Part shown: piece after piece, positions 15,628-22,429 of the stretch
Numbering within the stretch: the stretch's first letter is position 1
Layout of the letters: every line of letters begins with the position of its first letter
NCBI GenBank assembly: GCA_034437795.1
Contig: DAOTTI010000076.1
Location: 1 to 27,024 of the forward strand
Direction of reading: 5' to 3'
From: DAOTTI01 sp034437795
Lineage (GTDB): Bacteria; Chloroflexota; UBA11872; UBA12225
Length of the DNA stretch: 27,024 nt
Program-made: the position numbers and the translations under genes
The notes under the pieces: model-generated
Database searches by the model: none
Seen by the model: only the letters and a program-made list of their open reading frames with translations
Told to the model about the DNA's origin: nothing

Positions 15628-16488
15628 ATGAGCACGCAGTTGAACCAGCCAGCCGTTCCCACCATTCGCAAGCTGGCCGTCATCGGCGGGGGCAAGATGG
15701 GCGGCGCGATCGCCACGCGGGTGGTGGAGACCGGCCTCCTGCCGCCGGAGCGCGTCGTCGTCAGCGACCCCGTGGAGCCGGTGCGGCGCGCGCTGGCGGA
15801 GCGCGCCGGGATCGCCACCACGGCGGACAATCGGGCGGCTATCGAAGGGGCCAGCACCGTGCTGCTGGCGGTCGTCCCGCAGGTGATGCCGGCGGTGATG
15901 GAGAGCCTCCGCGGCCACCTGGAGCCTGACCAGCTCGTCATGTCCATCGCCGCGGGCGTGGAGCTAGGGACGCTCCAACGAGGTCTGGCCCACGCGGCCA
16001 TCATCCGCGTCATGCCCAACACGCCGGCCCAGGTCGGCCAGAGCATCTCCGCCTGGATGGCCACCGCCGAGGTCACCCCGGCGCAGAAGGCGGAGGCGCG
16101 GGCCATCCTGCGCGCCTTTGGGCGCGAGCTCGAGGTCGAGCGCGAGCGCCATCTGGACATGGTCACCGCCCTCTCCGGCAGCGGCCCGGCCTGGGTGATG
16201 CTGATGGTGGAGGCGATGACCGACGCCGGCGTGCAGATCGGCCTCCGGCGGGACTGGGCCTACGACCTGGCCCTGCAGACGATGGCCGGCTCAGTAGAGT
16301 GGGCGCGCCAGACCGGCAAGCATCCGGCGGAGCTGCGCAACCTGGTCACCACTCCCGGCGGCACCACCGCCGCTGGCCTCTACGCCATGGAGCGCGGCGG
16401 CCTGCGGGCGGCCATCCTGAGCGGCATCGTCGCCGCCTACGAGCGCTGCCTGGAGCTGGGGGAGGCGGCTCGGCGGCCGGAGACGTAA
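15628..16488 (+). CDS. proC: Pyrroline-5-carboxylate reductase
   Basis: This 286-residue enzyme reduces 1-pyrroline-5-carboxylate to L-proline with NAD(P)H, the last step of proline synthesis. The N-terminal Rossmann motif is VIGGGKMGGAIA (residues 18-29). Family blocks follow: IIRVMPNTPAQVGQS, the signature ALSGSGPAWVMLMVEAMTDAG, and the C-terminal LVTTPGGTTAAGLYAME. Length matches the usual 270-280 residues. The ATG at 15628 was chosen because it starts closest to the conserved fold; the ribosome-binding site is weak (ggggtgagg 10-20 nt upstream). It is a lone plus-strand gene among minus-strand neighbours. Its stop is followed two bases later by a small hairpin and then by the remnant of a toxin gene. 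Confidence 0.96.
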   Translation: MSTQLNQPAVPTIRKLAVIGGGKMGGAIATRVVETGLLPPERVVVSDPVEPVRRALAERAGIATTADNRAAIEGASTVLLAVVPQVMPAVMESLRGHLEPDQLVMSIAAGVELGTLQRGLAHAAIIRVMPNTPAQVGQSISAWMATAEVTPAQKAEARAILRAFGRELEVERERHLDMVTALSGSGPAWVMLMVEAMTDAGVQIGLRRDWAYDLALQTMAGSVEWARQTGKHPAELRNLVTTPGGTTAAGLYAMERGGLRAAILSGIVAAYERCLELGEAARRPET

Positions 16489-16490
16489 GA

Positions 16491-16506
16491 AGGGCGTATT
16501 CGCCCT
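16491..16506 (+). terminator. Small hairpin after proC
   Basis: The arms agggcg (16491-16496) and cgccct (16501-16506) form a 6-bp stem with a TATT loop, two bases after the proC stop. No T tract follows, so it is a weak terminator candidate. Confidence 0.4.
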
Positions 16507-16528
16507 CACCTGCTCACCAGGCCCGTCG

Positions 16529-16639
16529 TCACCCGCCGCTCCGGGGCCATCCCTGCGGGATGTCCAAGGAAGGCTGACGCCTGAGCACCCCGCGCGGGAT
16601 GTCGCCATGGATACGCTCGTCAACGAGGTACCGCAGCAT
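16529..16639 (-). pseudogene. Truncated DUF5615 PIN-like toxin remnant
   Basis: A 36-codon frame starting at the ATG at 16639 reads MLRYLVDERIHGDIPRGVL, which matches the N-terminus of DUF5615 (PIN-like, COG4634-type) toxins, including the conserved Asp after LV. After about residue 27 the similarity is lost and a stop follows at 16529, close to the 3' end of proC. The rest of the usual protein of about 110 residues is absent. The frame begins 13 bp after the stop of the DUF433 remnant, the normal order of such modules. Confidence 0.65.
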
Positions 16640-16652
16640 GCGTCAGCCTTGG

Positions 16653-17007
16653 CTACGTCTGCGCCGGCCCCTGCTGCCGTCGGGCGAGGAGCCGTTCTCG
16701 GATACCGCGCGGGTCGAGCGCTGACGCGATGCGCGCGCGGAGCTGGCTGGCCTCGTGTCTTCTCTATCAGCACATATACATCAACCTCGTCGCGGTGGCG
16801 TAGGGGATACGCCAATACGGCGTACACATCGGCGAGCCTGAGCGTGGGATGGCGCAGAACGATCTCCTCCGCAGACTTACCCTCGTTGAAGGCGTTGACG
16901 ACGGTGTCCAGGGGGGTGCGCGTGTACCTTCTATACGGCGCGGCCCCCTGCGCCGTGCTCTTGAGCGGGATCCTCGCCGTGAGGTCCGGATCGAGCCGCA
17001 ATGCCAT
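16653..17007 (-). pseudogene. Frameshifted DUF433 antitoxin
   Basis: The frame from the ATG at 17007 (ggag nine bases upstream) reads MALRLDPDLTARIPL and later TPLDTVVNAFNEGKSAEEIV and LADVYAVLAYPLRHRDEVDVY, the typical DUF433 domain found in antitoxins. The conserved motif RIEGTR before TPLD appears only in another frame, where this frame reads PYRRYTR, so compensating insertions are likely near 16918-16945. After VDVYVLI the family-like tail RRHEASQLRARIASALDP and GIRERLLAR again continues in a different frame and stops at 16653. At least two lesions therefore break the gene. It pairs with the truncated DUF5615 toxin downstream. Confidence 0.75.
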
Positions 17008-17107
17008 GATCGAGCGCTCCGCCACTCTGTTAACGACCTGGGCAGCGCCACGATCAGCGCGATTACGGCAGGAACGGGCAAGTCAAGGTGCGGCCGTCGG
17101 TCCCGGG

Positions 17108-17130
17108 ACGCGCCAGGCTACTGGGCGCGT
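17108..17130 (-). terminator. Stem-loop after SBP3 stop
   Basis: The arms acgcgcc (17108-17114) and ggcgcgt (17124-17130) form a perfect 7-bp stem with a 9-nt loop, three bases past the SBP3 stop codon (17134-17136). No T tract was seen. It resembles hairpins placed right after the SBP2 and SBP6 stops. Confidence 0.5.
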
Positions 17131-17133
17131 GAC

Positions 17134-18573
17134 CTACTTGCCGCGTGACCGCGCGTGCTCGTCCACGATGTTCTGGATCAGGGGCTTGGAGGCGCGCAGC
17201 ACCTCGGTGAAGGTCCGCTTCTGCTCGCGGATGTCTCGCCAGGCCGGATCGAGGATCTCCTGCGCGATCTTCTGCCACTGCGGGTGATACCGGAGGGGCT
17301 CCAGGGGCTTGGCCACTCTCATGCCCTCGGCCAGCATCTCGGCCTTGGAGTCCGGCCACTCGGCAAAGTTCTGCTTGATCCAGGGCATCATGTCCGGCAG
17401 GACGCCGGGCATGCGGTCCTCCACGGCGGCCAGACGCGACTTATCGTCCAGGAACTTGAGGAAGTCCCACGCCTCGTTACGCTGCTTGGACGTCTTGGCC
17501 AGGCCCATCACCACGGGGGAGACGTCAAGCGACGACACCGTCCCCTTGGGCATGGTGATGAAGCCCCACTCGAGGTTAAGGCCCCGCGTCTGGCGCGCGA
17601 AGTTGAGGGCCGCGCAGCAGGGCATGCTGATCCCCGCCTTGCCGTTCAGGAAGGCGTTGCCGGCCCCCACGTTCACGCCGGGGCTGTCAGTGATCACGCG
17701 GTCCTTGAACAGGAGCTCTTCGAACTTGGCGTAGGCGTCCATGGTCTGCTGCGAATCGCAGACCACCGTCTTATAGTCGGGCAGCAGCCACCTGGCGCCC
17801 CACTGCATGATCGGCGTGTGCACCCAGTAGCCAAAGCCGGTCATCCCGACCTGGGTCCCATCGGGTCTGGTCAGGCGGCGCATCGCGTCGCGGAACTCAT
17901 CCCACGTCCAAGGTCTGCTCCAGTCGGCGGACGGCTCCTTGACCCCTGCCGCACGGAAGAGCCCCTTGTTGTAGACCACGGCGGCCACGTCGCCGCCGTA
18001 GGCGTAGGTCAGCGTGTACAGCTTCCCCTCGTAGCGGCCGGTCGCTTCCAGCGCATCGCGGTTGTACCGGCCCAGGTCAAAGCGGTCTCGCCTCACCAGA
18101 TCGTCGATGGGCTGGACGGCGTCGATCGATTCGATCAACTGGCGCGCGGCGAGATGGCCGTTGATGATGTCAATGGCGATCCCCGCCGCCATCGCCGCGG
18201 CGATCTTCTCGATGGATGGGGCAATCCCGCCGCTAGCATCGACCTGCTCCACGGTGACGTTCGGCCGGAGCTGCTTATACTCGTCCAGGAGCTTCTGGCG
18301 GTTCTCCGGCGTGCCGCCCCCCCGGACCGCCCAGGTGAGTGTGACCGGCCGAGCGCTCACGGATTCCGTGCCGGGCGTCTGCGGGGCGCAGGCCGTGGCG
18401 GCCAGGAGCCCGGTTGCCGTGCCGGCGCCGGCCAGCCATCGCCGGCGCGTGGCCCTGACGGTCGCAGCCGCTCCCCGCGCCGTGGGAACCGGCCGGCTCG
18501 GGTCACCGATCCTAACTACAGCGGCAGGCGCCCCCGAACCAGTGGCCTGGTCGTGCGCTAACGAACGGGTCAT
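17134..18573 (-). CDS. Tat-exported ABC sugar-binding protein (SBP3)
   Basis: This 479-residue protein is a family-1 extracellular solute-binding protein. It has an unusually long N-region of about 42 residues before the twin-arginine motif (ATRRRWLAGAG), then a hydrophobic stretch ending at Cys62 (LLAATAC), a poor lipobox. Mature blocks include PVTLTWAVRGGG, the ligand-domain sequence YEGKLYTLTYAYGGDVAAVVYNK and EAWDFLKFLDD. The ATG at 18573 is preceded by ggtgg at 5 nt and ggaggaggt at about 14 nt. The frame stays open upstream to 18795, but that part is low-complexity and arginine-rich. It is followed directly by a hairpin and, 126 bp on, by the DUF433 remnant. It is not closely similar to SBP1 or SBP2 by eye. 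Confidence 0.92.
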   Translation of the reverse strand: MTRSLAHDQATGSGAPAAVVRIGDPSRPVPTARGAAATVRATRRRWLAGAGTATGLLAATACAPQTPGTESVSARPVTLTWAVRGGGTPENRQKLLDEYKQLRPNVTVEQVDASGGIAPSIEKIAAAMAAGIAIDIINGHLAARQLIESIDAVQPIDDLVRRDRFDLGRYNRDALEATGRYEGKLYTLTYAYGGDVAAVVYNKGLFRAAGVKEPSADWSRPWTWDEFRDAMRRLTRPDGTQVGMTGFGYWVHTPIMQWGARWLLPDYKTVVCDSQQTMDAYAKFEELLFKDRVITDSPGVNVGAGNAFLNGKAGISMPCCAALNFARQTRGLNLEWGFITMPKGTVSSLDVSPVVMGLAKTSKQRNEAWDFLKFLDDKSRLAAVEDRMPGVLPDMMPWIKQNFAEWPDSKAEMLAEGMRVAKPLEPLRYHPQWQKIAQEILDPAWRDIREQKRTFTEVLRASKPLIQNIVDEHARSRGK

Positions 18574-18948
18574 GCGTTCCACCTTGGACCTCCTCCGTGG
18601 CTCAGCATACCTCCCGTGAGCGCCTGCCGTCCACGCCGCTCCCGCCGGCCGGCAGTGCCGCGGCCGCGGCATCGCGGCGGAGCACGCTCTCTGCTCCGAC
18701 ACGGCGACGCGGAGACAGCCCCGGCCGCTCCATCGCGGCGGAGCAAGATAGCAGGGTAAGGCTCCGGCTCCACGCCGGCGGTGGCGCGGCCGCAACGGGC
18801 AGCTTCAAGGGCTTGGCCGCGGGCGCTCTCTGGCGGGGCGCACCAATGGGCCCGCCGGCAGCGGGCTGGCTTCAAGGACTGCACCGCGGGTGGAGCCTGG
18901 CGGGGCTCACGAACGGGCCCGCCGGCAGGGGAGCGCAAGCGGACGCGG
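18574..18948. repeat. Repeat-rich intergenic region before SBP3
   Basis: No gene is supported in this 375-bp gap. It contains an imperfect direct repeat of about 67 bp: 18803-18869 and 18870-18931, both starting cttcaagg and ending in gggcccgccggca. A second pair, catcgcggcggagca, occurs at 18670-18684 and 18731-18745. These may be regulatory or mere intergenic repeats upstream of SBP3. Confidence 0.6.
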
Positions 18949-19149
18949 TTAGGTCACCGGCTGCGGCTCCTTGGGAATGAGCAACCAGCAGATGAGGTAG
19001 AGCGCCAGGCCCGGCACGCCGCCGGGCAGAAAGGCCAGCAACCAGATCAGGCGCACCAGCGCCACCGGCAGTCCCGACCAGTCGGCCATGCCCTTGGCCA
19101 CGCCGGCCACCCAGGCGCCGCGCCGAGCGCGGTACAGCTTTCGTGACAT
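18949..19149 (-). CDS. PspC-domain membrane protein
   Basis: This 66-residue protein is a minimal PspC domain. In other bacteria PspC-domain proteins sit in the inner membrane and take part in the phage-shock or envelope-stress response. The sequence begins MSRKLYRARRGAWVAGVAKG, then GLPVALVRLIWLLAFLPGG and a hydrophobic segment LALYLICWLLIPKEP, so one long or two short membrane segments are expected. I chose the ATG at 19149 because ggagag lies four bases upstream; an ATG four codons earlier has no such site. No PspA, PspB or sensor gene is nearby. It stands alone between two solute-binding-protein genes and probably responds to envelope stress, but that is inference. Confidence 0.9.
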   Translation of the reverse strand: MSRKLYRARRGAWVAGVAKGMADWSGLPVALVRLIWLLAFLPGGVPGLALYLICWLLIPKEPQPVT

Positions 19150-19475
19150 CGTTCTCTCCATGCCGTCACGTGCGTACTATCATGCCGCATGCCACGCTCG
19201 CCTGGATCCCAGGCTTCAACGCGCCAGGCGGCGGGGCCATCAGCACCGCATGCGATGCCCGCCTGGATCCCTGTGGATAGCCGTCTTCTGATATGAGGCG
19301 CTGGCGCTCCAGATGTGCATGGCAGGTTCTTTACGGCCAGTGACGAGTTCCGTCTGCCATTGGGAGACGGCGAGGGTGAGGGCTCCGCATGAGCATAATC
19401 TGGGCTCGAAAGGGTGAGGGAACTACTCGCCGGCTATGAAGGGTCCAGGTTAGCCGCCCACGAGGAAGTGCAGCC
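19150..19475. repeat. Intergenic region with repeat copy C
   Basis: No gene was found between the PspC gene and SBP4. The stretch 19333-19386 is a copy of the window's dispersed repeat (acggccagtgacgagttccg ... gagggctcc), on the plus strand and so opposite to its neighbouring genes. Nearer the PspC gene, the sequence cgcctggatccc occurs twice (about 19199 and 19261), once inside the small palindrome gcctggatcccaggc. Confidence 0.55.
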
Positions 19476-20858
19476 TTACCTGAAGCCGCGCTCGACCGCC
19501 GCGTTGAGCTGCTCGTGCATCTGCTGCACGCCGTCCTTGATGCTCAGCGCGCCGTCGAACATCTGGTTAATCAGCGGGTTGACGATCGGTCCCCACCCCG
19601 TCGTGTTGCCGGCGATGTCCAGCCACGGCAGCGGCTGTACGACCTTGAGCACGTCGCGGAGCAGCGGGCGGTGCGGCGGGCCGAGCTCCGGCCGATAGTA
19701 GATCTGCTCCGCGCTGTCGATCCGCGCCGGGAAGAACTCCGCGCGGGCAATAAGGTCCTGCCCGTCCTTCGACCCGATGAACTTTTGCCAGAGCCAGACC
19801 GCGTCCTTGGCCTTGCTGGTGCGTGACATGGCGATGCTGGCCATCTGATTGGTGCCGCCGTTCTTGCGTGTGCGGGGAGCGATGGGGATGGGGGCCAGGT
19901 CCCACCGGAATTGCTTGGCCTTCAGGTTGAGGTCCTTAATCTGCCAGCTCCCCTGGGGCCACATCGCCAGCCGGCCGGCGAGGAAGCGGCTCTCCGCGTT
20001 CTCCTGGGCCAGCTCCGCCGACGCGGGCGTCACCTGGTGCCTGGCCGCAAGGGCGGCCAGATACTCCAGCGCCTCGCGCGCCTCCGCGCTGTTGATCGCC
20101 GAGCGCTTGCCCTCCTTGTCGAAGAGGGAGCCCCCGTTGGCGAAGACGAACGGCAGCCAGCCCACCTCCGACCCGCGGTCGACGTAGTAGCCGTGCCGGC
20201 TGCCGTCGCGCCGCGTCAGCTTGATGGCGTACTCCTGCAAGAGCGCCCACGTCCACCGTCCAGCGGTCCAGAGCTCGGCGGGCGGCGTGAGCCCCTCCGC
20301 CCGCAGGATGTCCTCGTTATAGGCGATGATCCCCGAGATGGCCTGCCCGAAGGGCATGGTCCACTGCTTGCCCCCGCGATTGGTGTATTCGGCGATCACC
20401 GGCGCCATCGCCTTGAGCGAAGCGGCGGCCTCTCGGTCCTTGCTCATGTAGGCAGTGATGTCTTCGATCAGGCCCAGGCTGACCCAGGACGGCAGGTTGG
20501 GCCCGTTCATGCGCCAGCTATCGGGGGCGGTGTCGCCGGCGATCGCCACCTGCAGCTTGGTCCAGTAGTCGGATGCGATCTCCCACTGGACGGTGATGTG
20601 CCGGTGCCGCTGCATGAAGCCGTCGACGAGTTGGCCCACCAGGTCCCGCCACACTGGTGCCCAATCCCAGTACTGGAAGGTCACCGGCTGGGTGGATGCC
20701 TCTGGCCCAGCGGGTGTCGCTGGCCGGCCCCCAGGGGTGCAGGCCGCCAGCGCCAGCACCCCTGCCCCACTGCACCAGCCGGCGGCCTGCACTACGGCGC
20801 GGCGCGAGACGCCTCGCCCCGCTCGTTCCTGATTGCTGGTCTGTGTCTCCCCGTCCAT
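19476..20858 (-). CDS. Tat-exported ABC sugar-binding lipoprotein (SBP4)
   Basis: This 460-residue protein is a family-1 extracellular solute-binding protein. The signal is VSRRAVVQAAGW followed by a hydrophobic stretch and the lipobox LAAC with Cys40. The mature part starts with QPVTFQYWDWAPVWRDLV and contains IAGDTAPDSWRMNG, GRWTWALLQEYAIKL and AVWLWQKFIGSKDGQ, all usual family blocks. The ATG at 20858 has gaggtg five bases upstream. It lies 208 bp downstream of the SelA-like gene on the same strand. No permease or ATPase genes accompany it. The ligand is unknown. Confidence 0.93.
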   Translation of the reverse strand: MDGETQTSNQERAGRGVSRRAVVQAAGWCSGAGVLALAACTPGGRPATPAGPEASTQPVTFQYWDWAPVWRDLVGQLVDGFMQRHRHITVQWEIASDYWTKLQVAIAGDTAPDSWRMNGPNLPSWVSLGLIEDITAYMSKDREAAASLKAMAPVIAEYTNRGGKQWTMPFGQAISGIIAYNEDILRAEGLTPPAELWTAGRWTWALLQEYAIKLTRRDGSRHGYYVDRGSEVGWLPFVFANGGSLFDKEGKRSAINSAEAREALEYLAALAARHQVTPASAELAQENAESRFLAGRLAMWPQGSWQIKDLNLKAKQFRWDLAPIPIAPRTRKNGGTNQMASIAMSRTSKAKDAVWLWQKFIGSKDGQDLIARAEFFPARIDSAEQIYYRPELGPPHRPLLRDVLKVVQPLPWLDIAGNTTGWGPIVNPLINQMFDGALSIKDGVQQMHEQLNAAVERGFR

Positions 20859-20980
20859 GGCATCACCTCATCACAATCCGGCCGGCACGCTTGGCACGGC
20901 CGGAGCAAGGGGCAGGATCGATCCGAATGCAACCGCCAACTAGAAGCGGCACCCCCACCGCCGCCCGCTTCGCAGGCCCC

Positions 20981-21017
20981 CGCTCTCCCACAGGGAAGGG
21001 AACTCGTCACTGGCCCT
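20981..21017 (-). repeat. Intergenic repeat copy D
   Basis: On the minus strand this reads agggccagtgacgagttccc followed by ttccctgtgggagag, a shorter copy of the dispersed element at 136-183, 8056-8103 and 19333-19386. It lies about 50 bp after the stop of the SelA-like gene (21067) in the same orientation. Its inner part (cttccctgtgggag) can form a small stem. Confidence 0.6.
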
Positions 21018-21066
21018 GAGGAACCCAGGCTAACGGAAGGCGGCACGACGCGACCGGAGACCCCGC

Positions 21067-22251
21067 TCAGGTGGTGAGCAGGGCCCGCAGCCGGTCCGCG
21101 ATCACCAGCTCATCGCCCTCATGGACCGTCGTCAGATTGAAGCGGAGCGACTGCGCGTCATGGGAGGCCAGGATGCTCGGCTGCCCCGCCGCGAGCGCGC
21201 GGGCCAGCTGCTCGGCCGTCTGGCCGCTGGACGGGTCGACCTGCACACGCAGCGCCGGCGCGCCGAAGTTGGCGTTGGGCACGCTGGTGGCCGTTAGGCC
21301 GCGCACACCGTCCAGGCGCCGAATCACCTCGTTCACCCGCTCCTGGACGCGCGCGATCCGCGCCTCGTGATCCATGGTCACCCACTCGCGCAGCGCCAGC
21401 ACCACGGCGATGATCTCGCCGCGGTCAAGCTTCAGCGGCCGGCCGACGGTGCGATACTGGCCGCGCTCGAAGCCGATGAACCCCTGCTGGGCCGCGGACT
21501 GCACCAGCGCGGCGCGCCCGCAGAGCAGGCCGGATGAGTGGGGCGCCCCGAAGTATTTGGCGCCGAAGCAGACCAAGTCGGCCCCCATCTTCGTCCAGCC
21601 CCGCATGCGGGCCACGGGGTAGATCTGGGACGCTGCGTCGACCAGCACCGGCACGCCCTTATTGTGGGCGATGGCGATGGCCTCCGCGAGGGGCACCGTC
21701 CCGCCATGCCGATCCAGGTGAGCAGGGAAGAGCACGGCGGCGGTCTCAGCGCCGATCGCCGCGTCCAACTGCTCAGCGGTGGTGCCTGACGAGTCCCCCG
21801 CCTCGCGCAGCACGCCGCCGAAGATGGTCACCGCGCGGTCGTACTTGTAGCGCTGCCGCGCCTGGATCACGATCTCGCGCTTCATGCCCGTGGTATCCGG
21901 CAGGCGTTCCATCCTAGCCCCGTCGTCGCCAGCGATGCAGGCCGCCGCGCCCAGGGCCATCGCCGCCGCGCACCCGGGCGTGATGTAGGCCGCCTCGCAC
22001 TCCAGCAGCTCCGCGCAGAGCTGGCCAGTGCGGGTCAGCAGGGCATCCATGTCCACGAAGTACCGGTTGGCGGCGTCCATCGCCGCCAGAATGCGGGGCG
22101 AAAGGAGCGCGCCACCCAGCACCGTCGCGTTGCCCCGCGCGTTGATCGCTGGGGTCAGGCCAAGCTCGGTATAGATGTCCGTGCCGGCGGCCGCCGGTGT
22201 CGCCACCGGCACCTCGCCCGCTGCAGTCGCCCGTTGCATCGTCTGCGCCAT
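21067..22251 (-). CDS. SelA-like PLP-dependent lyase/transferase
   Basis: This 394-residue protein is a fold-type I PLP enzyme of the SelA-like group that also includes D-glucosaminate-6-phosphate ammonia lyase. The family opening is LGLTPAINARGNATVLGGALLSP. PLP-binding residues are Asp205 (VPVLVDAASQIYP) and the Schiff-base Lys232 in LVCFGAKYFGAPHSSG. The ATG at 22251 has a near-perfect aaggaggg four bases upstream; the open frame extends to 22362 without support. No tRNA-Sec or SelB gene is near and the GAKYFGGP-like loop is typical of the catabolic branch, so true selenocysteine synthase is unlikely. It lies 178 bp after the ceramidase-like gene. Elimination of ammonia from an amino sugar acid is a reasonable but unproven role. 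Confidence 0.85.
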   Translation of the reverse strand: MAQTMQRATAAGEVPVATPAAAGTDIYTELGLTPAINARGNATVLGGALLSPRILAAMDAANRYFVDMDALLTRTGQLCAELLECEAAYITPGCAAAMALGAAACIAGDDGARMERLPDTTGMKREIVIQARQRYKYDRAVTIFGGVLREAGDSSGTTAEQLDAAIGAETAAVLFPAHLDRHGGTVPLAEAIAIAHNKGVPVLVDAASQIYPVARMRGWTKMGADLVCFGAKYFGAPHSSGLLCGRAALVQSAAQQGFIGFERGQYRTVGRPLKLDRGEIIAVVLALREWVTMDHEARIARVQERVNEVIRRLDGVRGLTATSVPNANFGAPALRVQVDPSSGQTAEQLARALAAGQPSILASHDAQSLRFNLTTVHEGDELVIADRLRALLTT

Positions 22252-22429
22252 TGCTCCCTCCTTCTGAGGATGCTGCTGGTCTGCCGGCCGGCACAGGCGC
22301 CGGTCGCTTACCGCCCATACTAACACGGCGGCTGGGGGTGCTTTCACCCTCACGTTGCTCACTGGCAGTGGATGTGGATATGAGGCGGCGGCCGCTGGCG
22401 CGGATGGCGTGGAGATCGTGAGGGGCTGC

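Noticed and set aside
17155..18561. 468-residue plus-strand frame opposite SBP3
   Set aside because: Antisense shadow; histidine- and arginine-rich with no motif.
21067..22251. True selenocysteine synthase (selA)
   Set aside because: No selB, selD or tRNA-Sec nearby; the sequence looks closer to the catabolic SelA-like branch.
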